From NCBI RefSeq assembly GCF_000477435.1, contig NC_022576.1, forward strand, positions 1,240,001 through 1,304,000: a stretch of DNA of 64,000 bases, read 5' to 3'. The notes below the pieces were generated by a model. The model was not told the origin of the DNA, searched no databases, and worked only from the letters and a program-made list of their open reading frames with translations. A program made the translations under genes and the position numbers. This stretch comes from Candidatus Symbiobacter mobilis CR. Its GTDB lineage: Bacteria > Pseudomonadota > Gammaproteobacteria > Burkholderiales > Burkholderiaceae_C. Position 1 is the stretch's first letter. Every line of letters begins with the position of its first letter. Below are positions 62,805 to 64,000 of the stretch, piece by piece.

Positions 62805-64000
62805 ATGGAAGTGCTCCTGATCCTTTTGCTCATCGTCCTCAACGGTCTCTTTGCGATGACCGAGCTTGCGCTGGCAGCCTGCCGCAGGGCGCGGCTGAGC
62901 GCCCTGGCCGCAGAAGGGGATCGCGGCGCACGCGCTGCGCTGGAGCTGCTCGACCAGCCCGACCAGTTCCTATCGACGATCCAGATCGGCATCACCTCGA
63001 TCGGCGTGCTCAACGGCATCATTGGCGAGGCCGCTTTCAGCCCCCAATTCGCAGCGTGGATGTGCAGCCTGGGCACGCCGGATGCCATCGCGCATGTTGT
63101 TGCCACGGGGCTGGTCGTCACGATCGTTACGTTTTTGACGATCGTTTGCGGGGAACTCGTTCCCAAACGCATCGGCCAGCTCTATCCAGAGACCGTCTCC
63201 CGCTGGATGTCGCAGCCCATGCAATGGCTGGCGCGCATCGCACGGCCTTTCGTCAGCCTGCTTGCGCAGTCCACCGCCGCGATGCTGCGGCTGCTGCGTA
63301 TCGACACCCAAGCCACCCACAGCATGACTGAGGCGGAAATTTCCGCTAGCCTGGAAGAGGGCTTGGATGCCGGCGTGATCGAAGCGCAGGAACACCAGAT
63401 GATGCACAACGTGCTCGCGCTTGATGACCGTCCACTGACTTCGATGATGGTGCCACGCTCCGAAGTCGATTGGCTCGACGCAGATGCCACCGTGGAAGCA
63501 GCCCTGGCCCGGTTGCGCGACGATGCAGGGGGCAGCACCCATTCGTGGTACCCCGTATGCCGTGGTTCTCTGGACGAGGTGCTCGGCAAGATCAGCGTCG
63601 CACGGCTGCTGGAACTGGGCGCCGAAGCGCCGGGAACGCTGGCGAAATACGCTTCGGAAGTGGCCTTCGTCCCGGAAACCCTCAGCGGCATGGAATTGCT
63701 GGAACAACTGCGCCTGGAAGCGGGGCGCATGGTGCTCGTGGTCGATGAATACGGCGTGGTGCAAGGGCTGCTGACCCCGCATGACCTGCTCGAAGCGATC
63801 ACCGGCGAGCTACAACCCGCTTCCTGCGCGGATGCCTGGGCCGTGGAACGCGAGGACGGCAGTTGGCTGCTCGACGGCGTGATGCCCGTGGCCGAACTCA
63901 AATCCCGCCTGGGGATCGACGAACTCCCGCTGGAGCAACGCCATCGGTACCACACCCTGGCCGGCTTTCTGATGGCCACCAGCGGGCACCTGCTCGCCAC
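62805..64000 (+). CDS. CNNM/CorC-HlyC family membrane protein, 5' part
   Basis: The frame opens at ATG 62805 and stays open to the end of the window, so the C-terminus is missing. The first ~190 residues are the DUF21/CNNM membrane domain (VLLILLLIVLNGLFAMTELA, TIQIGITSIGVLNGIIGE, IVCGELVPKRIGQLYPE). A pair of CBS domains follows (LTSMMVPRSEVDWLD, MVLVVDEYGVVQGLLTPHDL), then the start of the C-terminal CorC_HlyC domain (DGSWLLDGVMPVAELKSRLG). Related proteins act in Mg2+/Co2+ efflux or ion homeostasis. It is divergent from apaH. Confidence 0.94.
   Translation, partial: MEVLLILLLIVLNGLFAMTELALAACRRARLSALAAEGDRGARAALELLDQPDQFLSTIQIGITSIGVLNGIIGEAAFSPQFAAWMCSLGTPDAIAHVVATGLVVTIVTFLTIVCGELVPKRIGQLYPETVSRWMSQPMQWLARIARPFVSLLAQSTAAMLRLLRIDTQATHSMTEAEISASLEEGLDAGVIEAQEHQMMHNVLALDDRPLTSMMVPRSEVDWLDADATVEAALARLRDDAGGSTHSWYPVCRGSLDEVLGKISVARLLELGAEAPGTLAKYASEVAFVPETLSGMELLEQLRLEAGRMVLVVDEYGVVQGLLTPHDLLEAITGELQPASCADAWAVEREDGSWLLDGVMPVAELKSRLGIDELPLEQRHRYHTLAGFLMATSGHLLA

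Noticed and set aside
62684..63172. 163-codon N-terminal extension of ApaH
   Set aside because: It overlaps the divergent CorC-type gene and precedes the canonical YLVGDIQGC start of the family.

Overview
The window reads as part of a betaproteobacterial chromosome, most likely Burkholderiales/Comamonadaceae-like. The supporting evidence is gene order and protein type: TPR protein–lolB–ispE–tRNA-Gln–prs–rplY–pth is a classic Burkholderiales arrangement, S20, RecJ, MutS and LysS look betaproteobacterial, and most of the sequence is GC-rich. No phage, plasmid, CRISPR or transposase gene is visible. I cannot name the species from sequence alone.

Layout. (1) 1-8 kb: the 3' end of miaA, a Phd-type antitoxin preceded by a truncated PIN-toxin remnant, then three tandem, mosaic copies of a ~570-aa AAA-ATPase/PD-(D/E)XK gene of lower GC content, downstream of lysS on the minus strand. 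(2) 8-16 kb: a YggT membrane protein, then a minus-strand operon in which a 1437-aa bacteriophytochrome/c-di-GMP protein overlaps recJ, which is followed by a PHP phosphoesterase. (3) 16.5-23.3 kb: rpsT, a large chemoreceptor and mutS. Two copies of a ~140-bp palindromic MITE-like element lie in this region and upstream of lysS. (4) 23.6-31.8 kb: a Ter stress operon (TerC, two TerD proteins, an AIM24-family protein), followed by a tightly overlapping biosynthetic module (ATP-grasp, PRTase/TRSP, HAD, PRTase-like StiP/PELOTA, CitE-like aldolase). This is the set that comparative genomics has predicted to make a nucleoside-like metabolite.

(5) 31.9-41.4 kb: housekeeping genes pth, rplY, prs, tRNA-Gln(TTG), ispE, lolB and a TPR protein on the minus strand, then a dynamin-like GTPase and mutY on the plus strand. 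(6) 41.5-58.2 kb: a type I secretion locus, all on the minus strand. A 3128-aa exoprotein is built almost entirely of about 340 eight/nine-residue repeats and ends in a calcium-binding C-terminal region. An intrinsic terminator separates it from an operon encoding a TPR/OGT-type glycosyltransferase, an ABC exporter with a degenerate peptidase domain, an HlyD adaptor and a NodT-type outer-membrane factor with a C-terminal SPOR-like domain. (7) 58.4-64 kb: a TRAP-type binding protein, dcd, a RhlE-type helicase, apaH and the 5' part of a CNNM/CorC gene that runs off the window.

The likely biological theme is sensing and surface interaction: red-light/c-di-GMP signalling, chemotaxis, and a giant, possibly glycosylated, secreted repeat protein. 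The giant exoprotein locus and the mosaic AAA/nuclease triplet are the two parts most likely to be undescribed.
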